This document shows positions 37,011-51,213 of a stretch of 64,000 bases of DNA, in pieces. Within the stretch, counting starts at the first letter, position 1. Each line of letters starts with the position of its first letter. Under the pieces are notes generated by a model that did no database searches, had not been told where the DNA came from, and saw only the letters and a program-made list of their open reading frames with translations. The position numbers and the translations under genes were made by a program. Source of the stretch: Shewanella intestini (GTDB lineage Bacteria; Pseudomonadota; Gammaproteobacteria; Enterobacterales; Shewanellaceae); the NCBI RefSeq assembly GCF_018221465.1, contig NZ_JAAIKR010000011.1, positions 62,001-126,000 of the forward strand, read 5' to 3'.

Positions 37011-40000
37011 ATGGTTTACTCCTATTCTGAAAAGAAGCGTATTCGCAAAGACTTTGGTAAGCGTCCTAAAGTATTGGACATCCCTTATTTATTGTCTATC
37101 CAGTTAGACTCTTTTAAGAAGTTCACCGATCAAGACCCTACGGGTGAACGTGGCTTTGAAGCCGCATTCCGTAGCGTTTTTCCTATCAAGAGCTTTTCTG
37201 GCTATAGTGAGCTGCAATATGTCAGCTATAAGCTAGGTGAGCCAGTTTTTGATGTGAAAGAATGTCAGATCCGCGGTGTTACATATTCAGCGCCATTACG
37301 CGTTAAGCTACGCATGGTACTGTTTGACCGTGAAGCTGCAGCAGGTACTGTAAAAGATATCAAAGAACAAGAAGTCTACATGGGTGATATCCCATTAATG
37401 ACTGAAAACGGTACTTTTGTTATCAATGGTACTGAGCGTGTAATCGTATCTCAGTTACACCGTTCTCCTGGTGTTTTCTTCGATCACGACCGTGGTAAAA
37501 CCCACTCATCAGGTAAAGTGTTATATAACGCACGTATTATTCCTTACCGTGGTTCATGGCTTGATTTCGAATTTGACCCTAAAGATGCATTATTTGTCCG
37601 TATTGACCGTCGCCGTAAATTACCAGCGACTATCATCTTACGTGCATTAGAATTCTCTACTCAAGAAATTCTTGACTTATTCTTCCAACGCATTGAGTTC
37701 AAGATTAAGCAAGATTCTTTAGTCATGAAACTTGTACCTGATCGCCTACGTGGTGAAACGGCAAGTTATGATATTAAAGATGCTGAAGGCACGTTATTAG
37801 TTGAAGCCGGTCGCCGTGTTACTGCTCGTCATATTAGACAGCTAGAAAAAAGTAATACGACTGAACTTGAAGTACCTGTTGATTACATTGTGGGCAAGTA
37901 TGCTGCACAAGATTATATCGATCAGGACACCGGTGAAGTACTGATTGCTGCTAACAGTGAAATCTCATTAGAAGATCTAGCTAAACTTTCTTTAGCGGGC
38001 ATCAAAGAAATTGATACTCTGTTTATCAATGACTTAGATCATGGTGCATACATCGCCGACACATTACGTATTGATTCAACGACTACACGCTTAGAAGCGT
38101 TAGTTGAAATCTACCGTATGATGCGTCCTGGCGAGCCACCAACCAAAGATGCCGCAGAAGGTTTATTCCAAAACCTATTCTTCAGTGACGAACGTTATGA
38201 CTTATCAAAAGTAGGTCGTATGAAGTTCAACCGTCGTCTTGAAATGTCTGAAGACGAAGGTGCAGGCATATTGTCAAAAGACGATATCGTTGCAGTAATG
38301 AAGAAAATCATTGAAATCCGCAATGGCGATGACGAAGTCGATGATATCGACCACTTAGGTAACCGTCGTATTCGTTCTGTGGGTGAAATGGCTGAAAACC
38401 AATTCCGTGTTGGTTTAGTACGTGTTGAACGTGCGGTTCGTGAACGTCTATCTCTAGGCGATTTAAACGAGCTTATGCCTCAAGATTTGATTAACGCTAA
38501 ACCGATTTCTGCGGCAGTGAAAGAATTCTTTGGTTCTTCACAGCTTTCTCAATTCATGGATCAAAACAACCCGCTATCAGAAGTGACGCATAAACGTCGT
38601 ATTTCTGCATTAGGCCCAGGTGGTTTGACTCGTGAACGTGCAGGCTTCGAAGTACGTGACGTGCATCCGACTCACTACGGTCGTTTATGTCCAATTGAAA
38701 CGCCAGAGGGACCAAACATTGGTCTTATTAACTCTTTGGCAAGTTTTGCACGTACTAACTCATACGGCTTCCTTGAAACACCATACCGTAAGGTTGTTGA
38801 TGGTGTGGTTACTGATGATGTTGAATACTTATCGGCAATCGAAGAAGGTCGTTATGTGATCGCGCAGGCGAACATTGAAATTGACGGTGAAAATCGCATT
38901 ATTGAAGAACAAGTTGCTTGTCGTCACAAAGGTGAATCAACCTTTATGCGTCCTTCTGATATTCAATATATGGATGTATCACCACAACAGATTATCTCTG
39001 TTGCAGCGTCATTAATTCCGTTCTTAGAACACGATGATGCTAACCGTGCATTGATGGGTGCAAACATGCAACGTCAAGCCGTACCAACACTAAATGCTGA
39101 AAAACCATTAGTCGGTACTGGTATTGAACGTACTCTTGCTGTTGACTCTGGTGTGGTTGTTGCTGCTAAACGTGGTGGTGTGGTTGATTATGTTGACGCA
39201 AGTCGTATCGTAATCAAAGTAAATGAAGACGAACTGACTCCTGGTGAAGCAGGTATCGACATTTACAACCTGACAAAATACACCCGTTCAAACCAAAACA
39301 CTTGTATTAACCAACGTCCTCGTTGTTTTGTTGGTGAGCCAGTTGTTCGTGGTGATGTTTTAGCTGATGGTCCGTCTACCGATTTAGGTGACTTGGCACT
39401 TGGTCAAAACATGCGTATCGCATTTATGCCTTGGAATGGTTATAACTTTGAGGATTCTATCCTTATTTCTGAGCGCGTAGCGCAAGAAGACCGTTTCACC
39501 ACTATTCATATTCAAGAATTATCATGTATTGCACGTGATACTAAATTGGGTAGCGAAGAGATCACCGCTGATATTCCAAACGTAGGTGAGTCTGCTCTAT
39601 CTAAATTAGATGAGTCGGGCATTGTTTACATTGGTGCAGAAGTGAAGGGCGGCGATATTTTAGTTGGTAAAGTGACACCTAAAGGTGAAACACAGCTAAC
39701 GCCAGAAGAAAAACTGCTCCGTGCGATTTTCGGTGAGAAAGCATCTGATGTTAAGGATAGCTCTCTACGTGTACCTAATTCAGTTAAAGGTACCATCATC
39801 GACGTTCAAGTCTTCACCCGTGATGGTGTTGAAAAAGACAAGCGCGCACTTGAAATTGAAGAAATGCACGTTAGCCAAGCTCGTAAGGACTTAGGTGAAG
39901 AGTTCAAGATCCTTGAAGAAGGTGTCTTAAACCGTGCACGCAACTTGTTATTGTCAGCGGGTTTCTCAGAAGCTAAATTAGCCGAAATTGCACGCAAAGA

Positions 40001-41042
40001 TGTATTGATTCAAGTTGTAGACGACGAAACAAAACAAACTGAACTAGAGCAGTTAGCTGAGCAGCACGAAGAGCTTAAAGCTGATTTTGATAAGAAGTTT
40101 GAAATTAAACGTCGTAAGATCACTCAAGGTGATGATTTAGCACCAGGTGTACTTAAAATTGTTAAGGTTTACCTTGCAGTAAAACGTACTATCCAACCTG
40201 GTGATAAAATGGCGGGTCGTCATGGTAACAAAGGTGTTATCTCGAAGATTTGTCCAATTGAAGATATGCCATATGATGAAACAGGAAACCCTGTTGATAT
40301 CGTACTAAACCCACTGGGTGTACCATCGCGTATGAACATTGGTCAGGTATTAGAAGTTCACATGGGCGCTGCCGCTAAAGGTATCGGTAATCGTATTACT
40401 GAAATGCTTGACGAACAGCGTGAATTAGCTGAGCTTCGTGGTTATATCAAACAAGTTTATGAGTTAGGTGATGAAATTCAACAAAAAGTTGACATCGACT
40501 CATTCTCTGATGATGAAGTTGTACGCCTTGCTAAACACCTTAAAACTGGTTTGCCAATTGCAACCCCAGCATTTGATGGTGCTAAAGAAAAAGAGATCAA
40601 GCAAATGCTTGAACTTGCCGGCTTACCTACTTCTGGCCAGTTAACGTTATGTGACGGCCGTACCGGTAACGAATTTGAGCGTAAAGTAACTGTTGGTTAC
40701 ATGTATATGCTTAAACTGAACCATTTAGTTGATGACAAGATGCACGCCCGTTCTACAGGTTCGTACAGCTTAGTGACTCAACAACCATTGGGTGGTAAAG
40801 CTCAATTTGGTGGTCAGCGTTTCGGTGAGATGGAAGTATGGGCACTAGAAGCATACGGTGCTGCTTATACTCTTCAAGAAATGCTAACGGTTAAATCAGA
40901 TGACGTTAACGGTCGCACACAGATGTATAAAAACATCGTCGACGGTAACCATCAGATGCAACCTGGCATGCCAGAGTCCTTCAACGTATTGCTGAAGGAG
41001 ATCCGTTCACTGGGTATTAATATCGAGTTGGATCAAGAGTAA
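37011..41042 (+). CDS. rpoB: DNA-directed RNA polymerase subunit beta
   Basis: 1343-aa catalytic-core subunit. Rifampicin-pocket region [31 protein letters not shown] is split here as [10 protein letters not shown] then [12 protein letters not shown]; no resistance-type change is seen. Other motifs: [42 protein letters not shown] and the C-terminal [21 protein letters not shown]. Follows rplL and shares its promoter; 82 bases before rpoC. Confidence 0.99.
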   Translation: MVYSYSEKKRIRKDFGKRPKVLDIPYLLSIQLDSFKKFTDQDPTGERGFEAAFRSVFPIKSFSGYSELQYVSYKLGEPVFDVKECQIRGVTYSAPLRVKLRMVLFDREAAAGTVKDIKEQEVYMGDIPLMTENGTFVINGTERVIVSQLHRSPGVFFDHDRGKTHSSGKVLYNARIIPYRGSWLDFEFDPKDALFVRIDRRRKLPATIILRALEFSTQEILDLFFQRIEFKIKQDSLVMKLVPDRLRGETASYDIKDAEGTLLVEAGRRVTARHIRQLEKSNTTELEVPVDYIVGKYAAQDYIDQDTGEVLIAANSEISLEDLAKLSLAGIKEIDTLFINDLDHGAYIADTLRIDSTTTRLEALVEIYRMMRPGEPPTKDAAEGLFQNLFFSDERYDLSKVGRMKFNRRLEMSEDEGAGILSKDDIVAVMKKIIEIRNGDDEVDDIDHLGNRRIRSVGEMAENQFRVGLVRVERAVRERLSLGDLNELMPQDLINAKPISAAVKEFFGSSQLSQFMDQNNPLSEVTHKRRISALGPGGLTRERAGFEVRDVHPTHYGRLCPIETPEGPNIGLINSLASFARTNSYGFLETPYRKVVDGVVTDDVEYLSAIEEGRYVIAQANIEIDGENRIIEEQVACRHKGESTFMRPSDIQYMDVSPQQIISVAASLIPFLEHDDANRALMGANMQRQAVPTLNAEKPLVGTGIERTLAVDSGVVVAAKRGGVVDYVDASRIVIKVNEDELTPGEAGIDIYNLTKYTRSNQNTCINQRPRCFVGEPVVRGDVLADGPSTDLGDLALGQNMRIAFMPWNGYNFEDSILISERVAQEDRFTTIHIQELSCIARDTKLGSEEITADIPNVGESALSKLDESGIVYIGAEVKGGDILVGKVTPKGETQLTPEEKLLRAIFGEKASDVKDSSLRVPNSVKGTIIDVQVFTRDGVEKDKRALEIEEMHVSQARKDLGEEFKILEEGVLNRARNLLLSAGFSEAKLAEIARKDVLIQVVDDETKQTELEQLAEQHEELKADFDKKFEIKRRKITQGDDLAPGVLKIVKVYLAVKRTIQPGDKMAGRHGNKGVISKICPIEDMPYDETGNPVDIVLNPLGVPSRMNIGQVLEVHMGAAAKGIGNRITEMLDEQRELAELRGYIKQVYELGDEIQQKVDIDSFSDDEVVRLAKHLKTGLPIATPAFDGAKEKEIKQMLELAGLPTSGQLTLCDGRTGNEFERKVTVGYMYMLKLNHLVDDKMHARSTGSYSLVTQQPLGGKAQFGGQRFGEMEVWALEAYGAAYTLQEMLTVKSDDVNGRTQMYKNIVDGNHQMQPGMPESFNVLLKEIRSLGINIELDQE

Positions 41043-41124
41043 GCATCGCTCTTTAGCAATGTTTGGTAACCTAACGGTGCTCTGCACAGCAGAGCACCTG
41101 GTTTAACTCCTTCAGGAGAGAAAC

Positions 41125-44100
41125 GTGAAAGACTTATTAAAGTTTCTTAAACAGCAAAGCAAGACTGAAGAATTTAACGGTATTAAAATTGGGTTGGCTT
41201 CGCCTGACCTAATCCGTTCTTGGTCTTTTGGTGAAGTTAAAAAGCCAGAAACCATTAACTACCGTACATTCAAACCTGAACGTGAAGGTTTGTTCTGTGC
41301 GCGTATTTTCGGTCCTGTAAAAGATTACGAATGTTTGTGTGGTAAATACAAACGTCTTAAGCACCGCGGTGTGATATGTGAAAAGTGTGGCGTTGAAGTC
41401 ACCCAAACCAAAGTACGTCGTGAGCGTATGGGTCACATTGAATTGGCTAGCCCAGTTGCACACATTTGGTTCTTAAAATCACTTCCGTCTCGTATCGGTT
41501 TGATGCTAGATATGACACTACGTGACATTGAACGCGTACTGTACTTTGAATCATTTGTCGTGATTGAGCCTGGCATGACCTCGCTTGAGCGCGGTCAAAT
41601 GTTAACGGAAGAAACTTACTTAGACGCCTTAGAAGAATACGGTGATGAGTTTGAAGCTAAAATGGGTGCTGAAGCCGTTTTAGACTTATTACGTGCAATC
41701 GATTTAGCAGAACAAATCGAACAAATGCGTGAAGAGTTACCTTCAATCAATTCTGAGACTCGTCGTAAGAAAGTCACTAAGCGTTTGAAGTTAATGGAAG
41801 CCTTCTTTACCTCTGGTAACAAACCAGAGTGGATGATCCTAAAAGTATTACCAGTACTTCCACCTGATTTACGTCCTCTAGTTCCGCTAGATGGCGGACG
41901 TTTTGCTACCTCTGATTTGAACGACCTTTATCGTCGTGTCATCAACCGTAACAACCGTCTAAAACGTCTATTGGACTTAGCTGCTCCGGATATTATCGTA
42001 CGTAACGAAAAACGTATGCTACAAGAATCTGTTGATGCGCTATTAGATAATGGTCGTCGTGGTCGTGCAATTACCGGATCTAACAAACGTCCTCTTAAAT
42101 CTTTGGCTGACATGATCAAAGGTAAACAAGGTCGCTTCCGTCAGAACTTACTTGGTAAACGTGTAGATTACTCAGGTCGTTCGGTAATTACTGTAGGCCC
42201 AACTTTGCGTCTGCATCAGTGTGGTCTTCCTAAGAAGATGGCTCTTGAGCTATTTAAACCATTTATTTATGGCAAATTAGAAGGTCGTGGTCTTGCTACG
42301 ACAATCAAAGCAGCTAAGAAAATGGTTGAGCGTGAACAAGCAGAAGTATGGGATGTATTAGACGAAGTGATTCGTGAACATCCAGTGATGCTTAACCGTG
42401 CACCAACACTTCATAGACTAGGTATCCAAGCATTTGAACCTGTTCTAATTGAAGGTAAAGCAATTCAATTACACCCACTCGTTTGTGCAGCGTACAACGC
42501 TGACTTCGATGGTGACCAAATGGCGGTACATGTTCCATTAACTCTGGAAGCTCAACTTGAAGCTCGTGCGTTAATGATGTCTACCAATAACATTTTGTCA
42601 CCTGCAAACGGTGAGCCTGTTATTACTCCGTCTCAAGACGTTGTATTAGGCTTATATTACACCAGCCGGGAATGTGTAAACGGTAAAGGTGAAGGCATGG
42701 CTTTCTCTTCAGTTGCTGAAGTAGAAAAAGCGTATGCGACAGGTGCTGCTGAATTACATGCACGCGTTAAAGTTCGTATCACTGAAACTATCATTGATGC
42801 AAACGGTGACCGTAATCGTGTTACCCGTATTGTTGACACGACTGTTGGTCGTTCATTACTTTCATTGATCCTGCCTGAAGGCTTATCTTATGATCTGGTT
42901 AACCAGAACATGGGTAAAAAACAGATCTCGAAATTATTGAACACCTGTTACCGTCAGCTTGGTCTAAAAGACACTGTTATCTTCGCTGACCAATTGATGT
43001 ATACCGGTTTCCGTTATGCAACTATCTCTGGTGCTTCTGTCGGTATTAACGACATGGAAATCCCACCTGAGAAGTACACGCTTGTTGCTGATGCTGAAGC
43101 TGAAGTTCGTGAAATTCAAGAACAGTTCCAATCTGGTCTTGTCACCGCGGGTGAGCGCTACAACAAAGTGATCGATATCTGGGCAAGTGCCAACGAAAAA
43201 GTTTCTAAAGCGATGATGAAAAATTTATCGACAGAAACCGTAGTTAATCGTGACGGTGTTGAGGAAGAACAAGAGTCTTTCAACAGCATTTACATGATGG
43301 CCGACTCGGGCGCTCGTGGTAGTGCGGCACAGATTCGTCAGCTTGCTGGTATGCGTGGTCTGATGGCTAAACCAGATGGCTCTATCATCGAAACGCCAAT
43401 TGTGGCGAACTTCCGTGAAGGTCTAAACGTATCTCAGTACTTCATCTCAACTCACGGTGCACGTAAAGGTCTTGCCGATACCGCACTTAAAACAGCTAAC
43501 TCGGGTTACCTAACTCGTCGTCTTGTTGATGTTGCACAAGATTTAGTTGTTATTGAAGATGACTGTGGCTCTGAACGCGGTCTAACAATGAAACCACTAA
43601 TCGAAGGTGGTGATGTTGTTGAACCATTACGCGAACGCGTACTGGGTCGTGTTGTTGCGCAAGATGTATTTAAGCCTGGTACTGATGAAGTTCTTGCTCC
43701 GCGCAATACGCTGTTAGACGAAAAATGGTGTGATAAGTTAGAAGAAAACAGTGTTGACGAAGTCATCGTTCGCTCTGTAATTACTTGTGAAACTGATTTC
43801 GGTGTTTGTGCAGCATGTTATGGTCGTGACTTAGCACGTGGTCATATCATTAACCACGGTGAAGCTATTGGTGTTGTTGCTGCTCAATCTATTGGTGAGC
43901 CTGGTACACAGCTTACAATGCGTACGTTCCACATTGGTGGTGCTGCATCTAGAGCATCTGCTGAAAATAATGTTCAAGTTAAAAATGCAGGTTCATTGAA
44001 ACTGCATAATGCTAAACACGTTACTAACGTTGAAGGTAAACTTGTTATCGTTTCTCGTTCATCAGAACTAGCTGTTATCGATGAGCTAGGTCGAGAAAAA

Positions 44101-45342
44101 GAGCGTTATAAAGTGCCTTACGGTACTGTGCTTGAGAAATTGGAAGAAAGTGAATTATCAGCGGGCGAAATCATCGCGAACTGGGATCCACATACTCACC
44201 CAATCATCTCAGAAGTAGCGGGTAGTGTTAAGTTTGTTGACATGATTGATGGCGTGACGATGACTCGTCAAACAGATGAACTAACGGGTCTTTCTTCAAT
44301 TGTTGTATTGGACGCAAATGCGCGTACTGCAGCAGGTAAAGAAATGCGTCCAGCAATTCGCCTTGTTGATGCTAACGGTGATGACTTAATGATCCCTGGG
44401 ACAGAGGTTCCAGCTCAATACTTCTTACCTGGTCACGCAATTGTTGCTAAAGACGATAACGCGAAAATCAACGTTGGTGATGCGCTAGCGCGTATTCCAC
44501 AAGAGTCATCAAAAACTCGCGATATTACCGGTGGTCTGCCACGTGTTGCTGACTTGTTCGAAGCACGTAAACCTAAAGAACCTGCAATTCTTGCAGAAAT
44601 CTCAGGTACTATCTCGTTTGGTAAAGAGACCAAAGGCAAGCGCCGTTTGGTTATCACACCAGCAGATGGCAGTGATCACTACGAAGAGATGATCCCTAAG
44701 TGGCGTAACTTAAACGTGTTCGAAGGTGAAAAAGTTGAACGCGGTGAAGTGATTGCAGATGGCCCAGAAGCTGCACATGATATCTTACGTTTACGTGGTA
44801 TCCATCATGTAGCGAATTACATTGTGAACGAAGTTCAAGATGTATACCGTCTACAGGGTGTAAAAATCAACGATAAACACATTGAAGTTATCATTCGTCA
44901 AATGCTTCGTAAGTGTATCATTGAGAACGCTGGTGATAGTGAGTTCCTTGAAGGCGAACAAGCTGAAGTTTCGCGCGTTAAAATTGCTAACCGTGAGCTT
45001 ATTGCTCAAGGTAAAGCGCCTGCAACGTTTGAACGTGAATTATTAGGTATTACCAAAGCATCTTTGGCTACTGAATCATTCATTTCAGCAGCATCGTTCC
45101 AAGAAACAACTCGCGTACTGACTGAAGCTGCAGTAGGTGGTAAGAGCGATCAATTACGTGGTCTTAAAGAAAACGTAATCGTTGGTCGTCTAATCCCTGC
45201 GGGTACTGGCTACTCTTACCATATGAACCGCAACGAAGAACGTGCCAAAGGTACGGACAATGTTGAGGCTCCAACGGTAACCGCTAGTGAAGCTGAGCAG
45301 AACCTCGCTGATCTACTTAATTTGGCTGGTAGCCAAGACTAA
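41125..45342 (+). CDS. rpoC: DNA-directed RNA polymerase subunit beta'
   Basis: 1405-aa catalytic subunit. N-terminal zinc ribbon [20 protein letters not shown], the Mg-binding [12 protein letters not shown], bridge/trigger region [19 protein letters not shown], and the second zinc site [18 protein letters not shown] start with GGAGAG upstream. Ends the rif operon at a strong terminator. Confidence 0.99.
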   Translation: MKDLLKFLKQQSKTEEFNGIKIGLASPDLIRSWSFGEVKKPETINYRTFKPEREGLFCARIFGPVKDYECLCGKYKRLKHRGVICEKCGVEVTQTKVRRERMGHIELASPVAHIWFLKSLPSRIGLMLDMTLRDIERVLYFESFVVIEPGMTSLERGQMLTEETYLDALEEYGDEFEAKMGAEAVLDLLRAIDLAEQIEQMREELPSINSETRRKKVTKRLKLMEAFFTSGNKPEWMILKVLPVLPPDLRPLVPLDGGRFATSDLNDLYRRVINRNNRLKRLLDLAAPDIIVRNEKRMLQESVDALLDNGRRGRAITGSNKRPLKSLADMIKGKQGRFRQNLLGKRVDYSGRSVITVGPTLRLHQCGLPKKMALELFKPFIYGKLEGRGLATTIKAAKKMVEREQAEVWDVLDEVIREHPVMLNRAPTLHRLGIQAFEPVLIEGKAIQLHPLVCAAYNADFDGDQMAVHVPLTLEAQLEARALMMSTNNILSPANGEPVITPSQDVVLGLYYTSRECVNGKGEGMAFSSVAEVEKAYATGAAELHARVKVRITETIIDANGDRNRVTRIVDTTVGRSLLSLILPEGLSYDLVNQNMGKKQISKLLNTCYRQLGLKDTVIFADQLMYTGFRYATISGASVGINDMEIPPEKYTLVADAEAEVREIQEQFQSGLVTAGERYNKVIDIWASANEKVSKAMMKNLSTETVVNRDGVEEEQESFNSIYMMADSGARGSAAQIRQLAGMRGLMAKPDGSIIETPIVANFREGLNVSQYFISTHGARKGLADTALKTANSGYLTRRLVDVAQDLVVIEDDCGSERGLTMKPLIEGGDVVEPLRERVLGRVVAQDVFKPGTDEVLAPRNTLLDEKWCDKLEENSVDEVIVRSVITCETDFGVCAACYGRDLARGHIINHGEAIGVVAAQSIGEPGTQLTMRTFHIGGAASRASAENNVQVKNAGSLKLHNAKHVTNVEGKLVIVSRSSELAVIDELGREKERYKVPYGTVLEKLEESELSAGEIIANWDPHTHPIISEVAGSVKFVDMIDGVTMTRQTDELTGLSSIVVLDANARTAAGKEMRPAIRLVDANGDDLMIPGTEVPAQYFLPGHAIVAKDDNAKINVGDALARIPQESSKTRDITGGLPRVADLFEARKPKEPAILAEISGTISFGKETKGKRRLVITPADGSDHYEEMIPKWRNLNVFEGEKVERGEVIADGPEAAHDILRLRGIHHVANYIVNEVQDVYRLQGVKINDKHIEVIIRQMLRKCIIENAGDSEFLEGEQAEVSRVKIANRELIAQGKAPATFERELLGITKASLATESFISAASFQETTRVLTEAAVGGKSDQLRGLKENVIVGRLIPAGTGYSYHMNRNEERAKGTDNVEAPTVTASEAEQNLADLLNLAGSQD

Positions 45343-45362
45343 GTGATCAAAATGTAAAAAAA

Positions 45363-45384
45363 GGCGCCTAAGGCGCCTTTTTTT
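45363..45384 (+). terminator. Intrinsic terminator after rpoC
   Basis: GGCGCC-TAA-GGCGCC extended by A-T pairs, followed by seven T (45378-45384), with an A tract before the stem. Confidence 0.92.
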
Positions 45385-45414
45385 ATGTTATTTCGATCAA
45401 AAGTTGTCTATTTC

Positions 45415-45443
45415 TTGACAGGCAGCCATTACCTTTCTAAAAT
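45415..45443 (+). promoter_or_regulatory. str operon (rpsL) promoter
   Basis: Perfect TTGACA, 17 bases, TAAAAT, then GC-rich TCCGCG; start near 45450. The leader begins with the 16-base palindrome TCCCACAATTGTGGGA (45450-45465). Confidence 0.85.
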
Positions 45444-45492
45444 TCCGCGTCCCACAATTGTGGGATATAGATTTTTCACACCTAATTGTTGA

Positions 45493-45891
<399 letters not shown>

Positions 45892-45972
45892 CGTATCCCG
45901 TTAATAGTAAGGCCAAGCTAAATTTATAGACATTCCAGTTTTGGAAATACCTGAAGCATACGGAGAATTAAT

Positions 45973-46443
45973 ATGCCAAGACGTCGCGTTGTAGGACAAC
46001 GTAAAATCCTACCAGATCCAAAGTTTCAAAGTGAGTTGCTGGCTAAGTTCATCAACGTCATCATGCAGGACGGCAAAAAGTCGACTGCTGAAAAAATTAT
46101 TTACAAGGCGTTAGATGTTGTTGCTGAGAAAAAAGGCGAAGAACATTTAAGCATCCTTGACGCAGCACTTGAAAATGTTCGCCCATCAGTCGAGGTTAAA
46201 TCTCGTCGTGTTGGTGGTTCAACTTATCAAGTTCCATGCGAAGTTCGTCCAGTGCGTCGTAACGCACTAGCGATGCGCTGGTTAGTTGAAGCTGCTCGCA
46301 AGCGTGGTGAAAAATCTATGGCTCTACGTCTAGCAGGTGAAATGTTAGACGCATCTGAAAACAAAGGTACAGCTGTTAAGAAACGTGAAGACGTTCACCG
46401 TATGGCTGAAGCAAACAAAGCCTTTGCTCATTACCGTTGGTAA
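45973..46443 (+). CDS. rpsG: 30S ribosomal protein S7
   Basis: 156-aa primary 16S binder at the 30S head and, in E. coli, translational repressor of the str operon via the rpsL-rpsG gap. That gap here is 81 bases and includes a small stem ATTCCA-GTTT-TGGAAAT. Motifs: [18 protein letters not shown] and [12 protein letters not shown]. Confidence 0.98.
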   Translation: MPRRRVVGQRKILPDPKFQSELLAKFINVIMQDGKKSTAEKIIYKALDVVAEKKGEEHLSILDAALENVRPSVEVKSRRVGGSTYQVPCEVRPVRRNALAMRWLVEAARKRGEKSMALRLAGEMLDASENKGTAVKKREDVHRMAEANKAFAHYRW

Positions 46444-46448
46444 TATAA

Positions 46449-46472
46449 TGAGGCGGGCTAATGCCCGCCTCA
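46449..46472 (+). other. Strong hairpin without T tract between rpsG and fusA
   Basis: Perfect ten-pair stem TGAGGCGGGC-TAAT-GCCCGCCTCA six bases after the rpsG stop. No T run follows, so it is more likely an mRNA stability, processing or coupling element than a terminator. Confidence 0.7.
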
Positions 46473-46521
46473 TATTGTTGATATTTACTAAAGTTTACAC
46501 TTTAGTTGAGAGGGTATAAAA

Positions 46522-48618
46522 GTGGCTCGTACAACCCCAATTGAGCATTACCGCAACATCGGTATTGTCGCTCATGTGGATGCAGGTAAAACTACCACAA
46601 CAGAACGTGTTCTGTTCTATACCGGTTTGTCTCATAAAATCGGTGAAGTGCATGATGGCGCCGCTACAACAGATTGGATGGTTCAGGAGCAAGAGCGTGG
46701 TATTACTATCACATCTGCTGCAGTAACTGCTTTCTGGCGTGGTATGGATGCTCAATTCACTGAACATCGTATTAATATCATCGATACTCCCGGCCACGTT
46801 GACTTCACCATTGAAGTGGAGCGTTCTTTACGTGTTCTTGATGGCGCAGTAGTTGTATTTTGTGGCTCATCAGGCGTAGAACCTCAATCAGAGACTGTTT
46901 GGCGTCAAGCCAACAAATATGAAGTACCAAGAATAGTGTTCGTCAATAAGATGGACCGTGCTGGTGCTGACTTTGATAGCGTGGTCGACCAAATTCGTAA
47001 CCGCCTAGGAGCAAACTGTGTCCCTATTCAATTGAATATTGGGGCAGAAGAAAACTTCAAAGGTGTTATTGATTTGATCAAGATGAAAGCGATTAATTGG
47101 TCTGATGAAGATCAAGGAGTGACTTTCTCTTATGAAGAAATTCCTGCAAATCTTTTGGCTAAAGCCGAAGAAATGCATGAGTATTTGGTAGAAAGTGCTG
47201 CTGAAGCCTCTGATGAACTGATGGACAAATACCTTGAAGAAGGTGAGCTGTCAGAACAAGAGATTAAGCAAGCCCTACGTCAGCGAACAATCAATAATGA
47301 AATTGTTCTTGTAACCTGCGGTTCTGCATTTAAGAACAAAGGTGTGCAAGCTGTACTTGACGCGGTTGTAGATTTCTTACCTGCACCTGTCGATGTCCCT
47401 GCTATTAAGGGTATTGATATGGATGAGAAGGAAGTTGAACGTCCATCTGATGATGACGCTCCTTTTGCAGCCCTTGCGTTCAAGATTGCGACTGACCCGT
47501 TTGTTGGTACTTTAACCTTTATCCGAGTGTATTCGGGCGTGCTAGAAACTGGCGCTTCAGTATACAATTCAGTCAAACAAAAACGTGAACGTATTGGTCG
47601 TATGGTGCAAATGCATGCAAACGACCGTACCGAACTAAAAGAAGTTCGCGCGGGTGACATTGCAGCGGCTATTGGGTTAAAAGAAGTCACAACCGGCGAT
47701 ACTCTATGTGACAACGATAAAAAAGTAATTCTTGAGCGAATGGAGTTTCCAGAGCCTGTAATTACCATTGCCGTTGAGCCACGTTCGAAAGCTGCTCAAG
47801 ACAAAATGGGGATTGCTTTGCAGAAATTAGCTGCAGAAGATCCATCATTTCGTGTTGAAACAGATGAAGATACCGCTCAAACACTCATCTCTGGAATGGG
47901 TGAGTTACATTTAGATATCATCGTCGACCGTATGCGTCGCGAGTTTGGTGTTGAATGTAATGTTGGTAAGCCACAAGTGGCATACCGAGAAACTATTCGT
48001 AGCAGTGTTGAAGTGGAAGGTAAGTTCGTCCGCCAATCAGGTGGCCGCGGTCAATTTGGTCATGTATGGCTGAAAATCGAACCACTAGCAGAAGGGGCTG
48101 GATACGAATTTGTCAATGAAATCGTAGGTGGTGTGGTTCCTCGTGAATTCATCCCAGCGGTTGACAAAGGTATTCAAGAACAAATGAAAAATGGTGTATT
48201 AGCCAGTTATCCTGTTCTTGATGTAAAAGTCACACTATTTGATGGTTCATACCATGATGTAGACTCTAACGAGATGGCTTTTAAAATTGCTGGTTCCATG
48301 GGCTTTAAAAAGGGCGCTCTAGAAGCTGACCCTGTTTTGCTCGAACCTTGCATGAAAGTAGAAGTAACAACACCTGAAGATTATATGGGCGATGTGGTGG
48401 GTGATCTCAACCGTCGTCGCGGATTAATTGAAGGTATGGACGATGGCCTAGGTGGTGTTAAAATCGTTCACTCAGTTGTTCCCCTAGCTGAAATGTTTGG
48501 TTATGCAACAGACTTGCGTAGTGCTACACAAGGTCGTGCTTCGTACTCTATGGAGTTTTTGAAATATGACCAAGCATCGCAAAATGTTGCAAAAGCGATT
48601 ATTGAATCACGTACCTAA
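46522..48618 (+). CDS. fusA: Elongation factor G
   Basis: 698-aa translocase GTPase starting at GTG, with P-loop [30 protein letters not shown] and domain IV-V sequences to the C-terminus. GAGAGGG lies upstream of the start. Third gene of the str operon. Confidence 0.98.
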   Translation: MARTTPIEHYRNIGIVAHVDAGKTTTTERVLFYTGLSHKIGEVHDGAATTDWMVQEQERGITITSAAVTAFWRGMDAQFTEHRINIIDTPGHVDFTIEVERSLRVLDGAVVVFCGSSGVEPQSETVWRQANKYEVPRIVFVNKMDRAGADFDSVVDQIRNRLGANCVPIQLNIGAEENFKGVIDLIKMKAINWSDEDQGVTFSYEEIPANLLAKAEEMHEYLVESAAEASDELMDKYLEEGELSEQEIKQALRQRTINNEIVLVTCGSAFKNKGVQAVLDAVVDFLPAPVDVPAIKGIDMDEKEVERPSDDDAPFAALAFKIATDPFVGTLTFIRVYSGVLETGASVYNSVKQKRERIGRMVQMHANDRTELKEVRAGDIAAAIGLKEVTTGDTLCDNDKKVILERMEFPEPVITIAVEPRSKAAQDKMGIALQKLAAEDPSFRVETDEDTAQTLISGMGELHLDIIVDRMRREFGVECNVGKPQVAYRETIRSSVEVEGKFVRQSGGRGQFGHVWLKIEPLAEGAGYEFVNEIVGGVVPREFIPAVDKGIQEQMKNGVLASYPVLDVKVTLFDGSYHDVDSNEMAFKIAGSMGFKKGALEADPVLLEPCMKVEVTTPEDYMGDVVGDLNRRRGLIEGMDDGLGGVKIVHSVVPLAEMFGYATDLRSATQGRASYSMEFLKYDQASQNVAKAIIESRT

Positions 48619-48690
48619 TTATAGTTAGGTGCTTAATTAATTGTATATAGCTCGACAAATCGAGCACTTCTGAAAAGAAAGGAATATATT

Positions 48691-49875
48691 GTGGCTAAAG
48701 AAAAATTTGAACGTAGCAAACCACACGTAAACGTGGGCACAATTGGTCACGTTGACCATGGTAAAACTACTTTAACAGCAGCAATCTCAGCAGTATTGAC
48801 TAAAGCATACGGCGGTGATGTTAAAGATTTCGCACAAATCGATAATGCTCCAGAAGAGCGTGAGCGTGGTATTACTATTAATACTTCTCACATCGAATAT
48901 GACACACCAACACGTCACTACGCACACGTAGATTGTCCTGGTCACGCGGATTATGTTAAAAACATGATTACTGGTGCAGCCCAAATGGACGGCGCAATCT
49001 TAGTAGTAGCAGCGACAGATGGCCCAATGCCACAGACTCGTGAGCACATCCTACTTTCACGTCAGGTTGGTGTACCTTTCATCATCGTATTCATGAACAA
49101 ATGTGACATGGTTGACGATGAAGAACTACTAGAATTAGTAGAGATGGAAGTTCGTGAACTTCTTTCAGAATATGACTTCCCAGGTGATGACTTACCAGTA
49201 ATCCAAGGTTCAGCACTTAAAGCGCTAGAAGGCGAAGCTGATTGGGAAGCTAAAGTACTAGAACTTGCAGAAGCGCTAGATACTTATATTCCAGAGCCAG
49301 AGCGTGATATTGATAAGCCTTTCCTACTTCCAATTGAAGATGTATTCTCAATTCAAGGTCGTGGTACAGTTGTAACAGGTCGTGTAGAGCGTGGTATCAT
49401 CCGCGTATCAGACGATGTAGAAATCGTTGGTATCAAAGACACTACAACAACAACTTGTACAGGTGTTGAAATGTTCCGTAAACTGCTTGACGAAGGTCGT
49501 GCAGGTGAGAACTGTGGTGTTCTATTACGTGGTACTAAGCGTGATGAAGTAGAACGTGGTCAAGTTCTTGCTAAGCCAGGAACCATCACTCCACACACCA
49601 CTTTCGAATCAGAAGTATACGTACTTTCGAAAGATGAAGGTGGACGTCACACACCATTCTTCAAAGGTTACCGTCCACAGTTTTATTTCCGTACAACTGA
49701 CGTAACTGGTACTATTGAGTTACCAGAAGGCGTAGAAATGGTAATGCCTGGTGATAACATCAAAATGGTTGTTACACTAATCTACCCAATCGCGATGGAC
49801 GACGGTTTACGTTTCGCTATCCGTGAAGGTGGCCGTACAGTAGGTGCTGGTGTTGTAGCTAAAATCATTGCTTAA
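48691..49875 (+). CDS. tufA: Elongation factor Tu (copy 2, str operon)
   Basis: 394 aa, identical to the copy at 31954 but starting at GTG. The matching DNA runs from 48692 to 49927. GAAAGGAA upstream gives a good ribosome binding site. Last gene of the str operon, before a terminator identical to that of copy 1. Confidence 0.98.
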   Translation: MAKEKFERSKPHVNVGTIGHVDHGKTTLTAAISAVLTKAYGGDVKDFAQIDNAPEERERGITINTSHIEYDTPTRHYAHVDCPGHADYVKNMITGAAQMDGAILVVAATDGPMPQTREHILLSRQVGVPFIIVFMNKCDMVDDEELLELVEMEVRELLSEYDFPGDDLPVIQGSALKALEGEADWEAKVLELAEALDTYIPEPERDIDKPFLLPIEDVFSIQGRGTVVTGRVERGIIRVSDDVEIVGIKDTTTTTCTGVEMFRKLLDEGRAGENCGVLLRGTKRDEVERGQVLAKPGTITPHTTFESEVYVLSKDEGGRHTPFFKGYRPQFYFRTTDVTGTIELPEGVEMVMPGDNIKMVVTLIYPIAMDDGLRFAIREGGRTVGAGVVAKIIA

Positions 49876-49902
49876 TAGCAGATTTTAACTCACATCTAAA
49901 AA

Positions 49903-49924
49903 GGAAGCTTCGGCTTCCTTTTTT
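49903..49924 (+). terminator. Intrinsic terminator after tuf copy 2
   Basis: GGAAGC-TTCG-GCTTCC and six T, part of the tract shared with the other tuf locus. Confidence 0.9.
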
Positions 49925-50018
49925 GTTATCTATAAAAAGTTGCACTTTTTATAGATAACAGTAAACTACGCAAATAAATTGTGTATTACTGCAATAGCAG
50001 ATTAATTACACAACGGGC

Positions 50019-50046
50019 TTGATCTTTAATTATTGATCTGTATAAT
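50019..50046 (+). promoter_or_regulatory. S10 operon promoter
   Basis: TTGATC, 16 bases, TATAAT (50041-50046), GC-rich TGCCCC discriminator, start near 50053. Confidence 0.8.
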
Positions 50047-50052
50047 TGCCCC

Positions 50053-50530
<478 letters not shown>

Positions 50531-50557
50531 TTGAGATCCTTAGAAGAGGTTTGAGAG

Positions 50558-51196
50558 ATGGCTATCGGTCTTATTGGTCGTAAAGTGGGTATGACCCGCA
50601 TCTTCACTGAAGATGGTGCGTCAATCCCTGTAACAGTAATTGAAGTTGCTGGCAATCGCGTTGCTCAAGTGAAAACTTTAGAAAACGACGGTTATCGTGC
50701 ACTTCAGTTAACTACAGGTACCAAAAAAGCCAATCGCATCACCAAAGCAGAAGCAGGTCACTTTGCCAAGGGCGGCGTTGAAGCCGGTCGTGGTTTATGG
50801 GAAATGCGTTTAGCAGATGGTGAAGGCGAAGGCATTGAAGTTGGTGCTGAGCTAAATGTTGATATTTTCGCTGACACAGCGAAAGTAGACGTTACTGGTC
50901 AGTCGAAAGGTAAAGGTTTCCAAGGCGGTATTAAGCGTTGGAACTTCCGTACTCAAGACATGACTCACGGTAACTCATTAGCGCACCGTGCGAATGGTTC
51001 TATTGGTCAGAACCAAACGCCAGGTCGCGTATTCAAAGGCAAGAAGATGTCAGGCCATATGGGTGCTGAGCAAGTAACAACTCAAAATCTACATGTTGTA
51101 CGTGTTGATGCAGAGCGTAACTTGTTATTAGTACGCGGCGCAGTTCCAGGCGCTACCAATGGCGACCTGATTATCAAACCTGCCGTTAAAGCTTAA
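50558..51196 (+). CDS. rplC: 50S ribosomal protein L3
   Basis: 212 aa; [14 protein letters not shown] start and the [11 protein letters not shown] and [21 protein letters not shown] loop that reaches the peptidyl transferase centre. The Gln in GQNQTPG is the known methylation site of the family. Confidence 0.98.
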   Translation: MAIGLIGRKVGMTRIFTEDGASIPVTVIEVAGNRVAQVKTLENDGYRALQLTTGTKKANRITKAEAGHFAKGGVEAGRGLWEMRLADGEGEGIEVGAELNVDIFADTAKVDVTGQSKGKGFQGGIKRWNFRTQDMTHGNSLAHRANGSIGQNQTPGRVFKGKKMSGHMGAEQVTTQNLHVVRVDAERNLLLVRGAVPGATNGDLIIKPAVKA

Positions 51197-51213
51197 GGTC
51201 TGAGGAGATAGTA

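Noticed and set aside
47280-47768. 162-codon frame antisense to fusA
   Set aside because: Ser/Thr-rich shadow typical of antisense to a highly biased gene.
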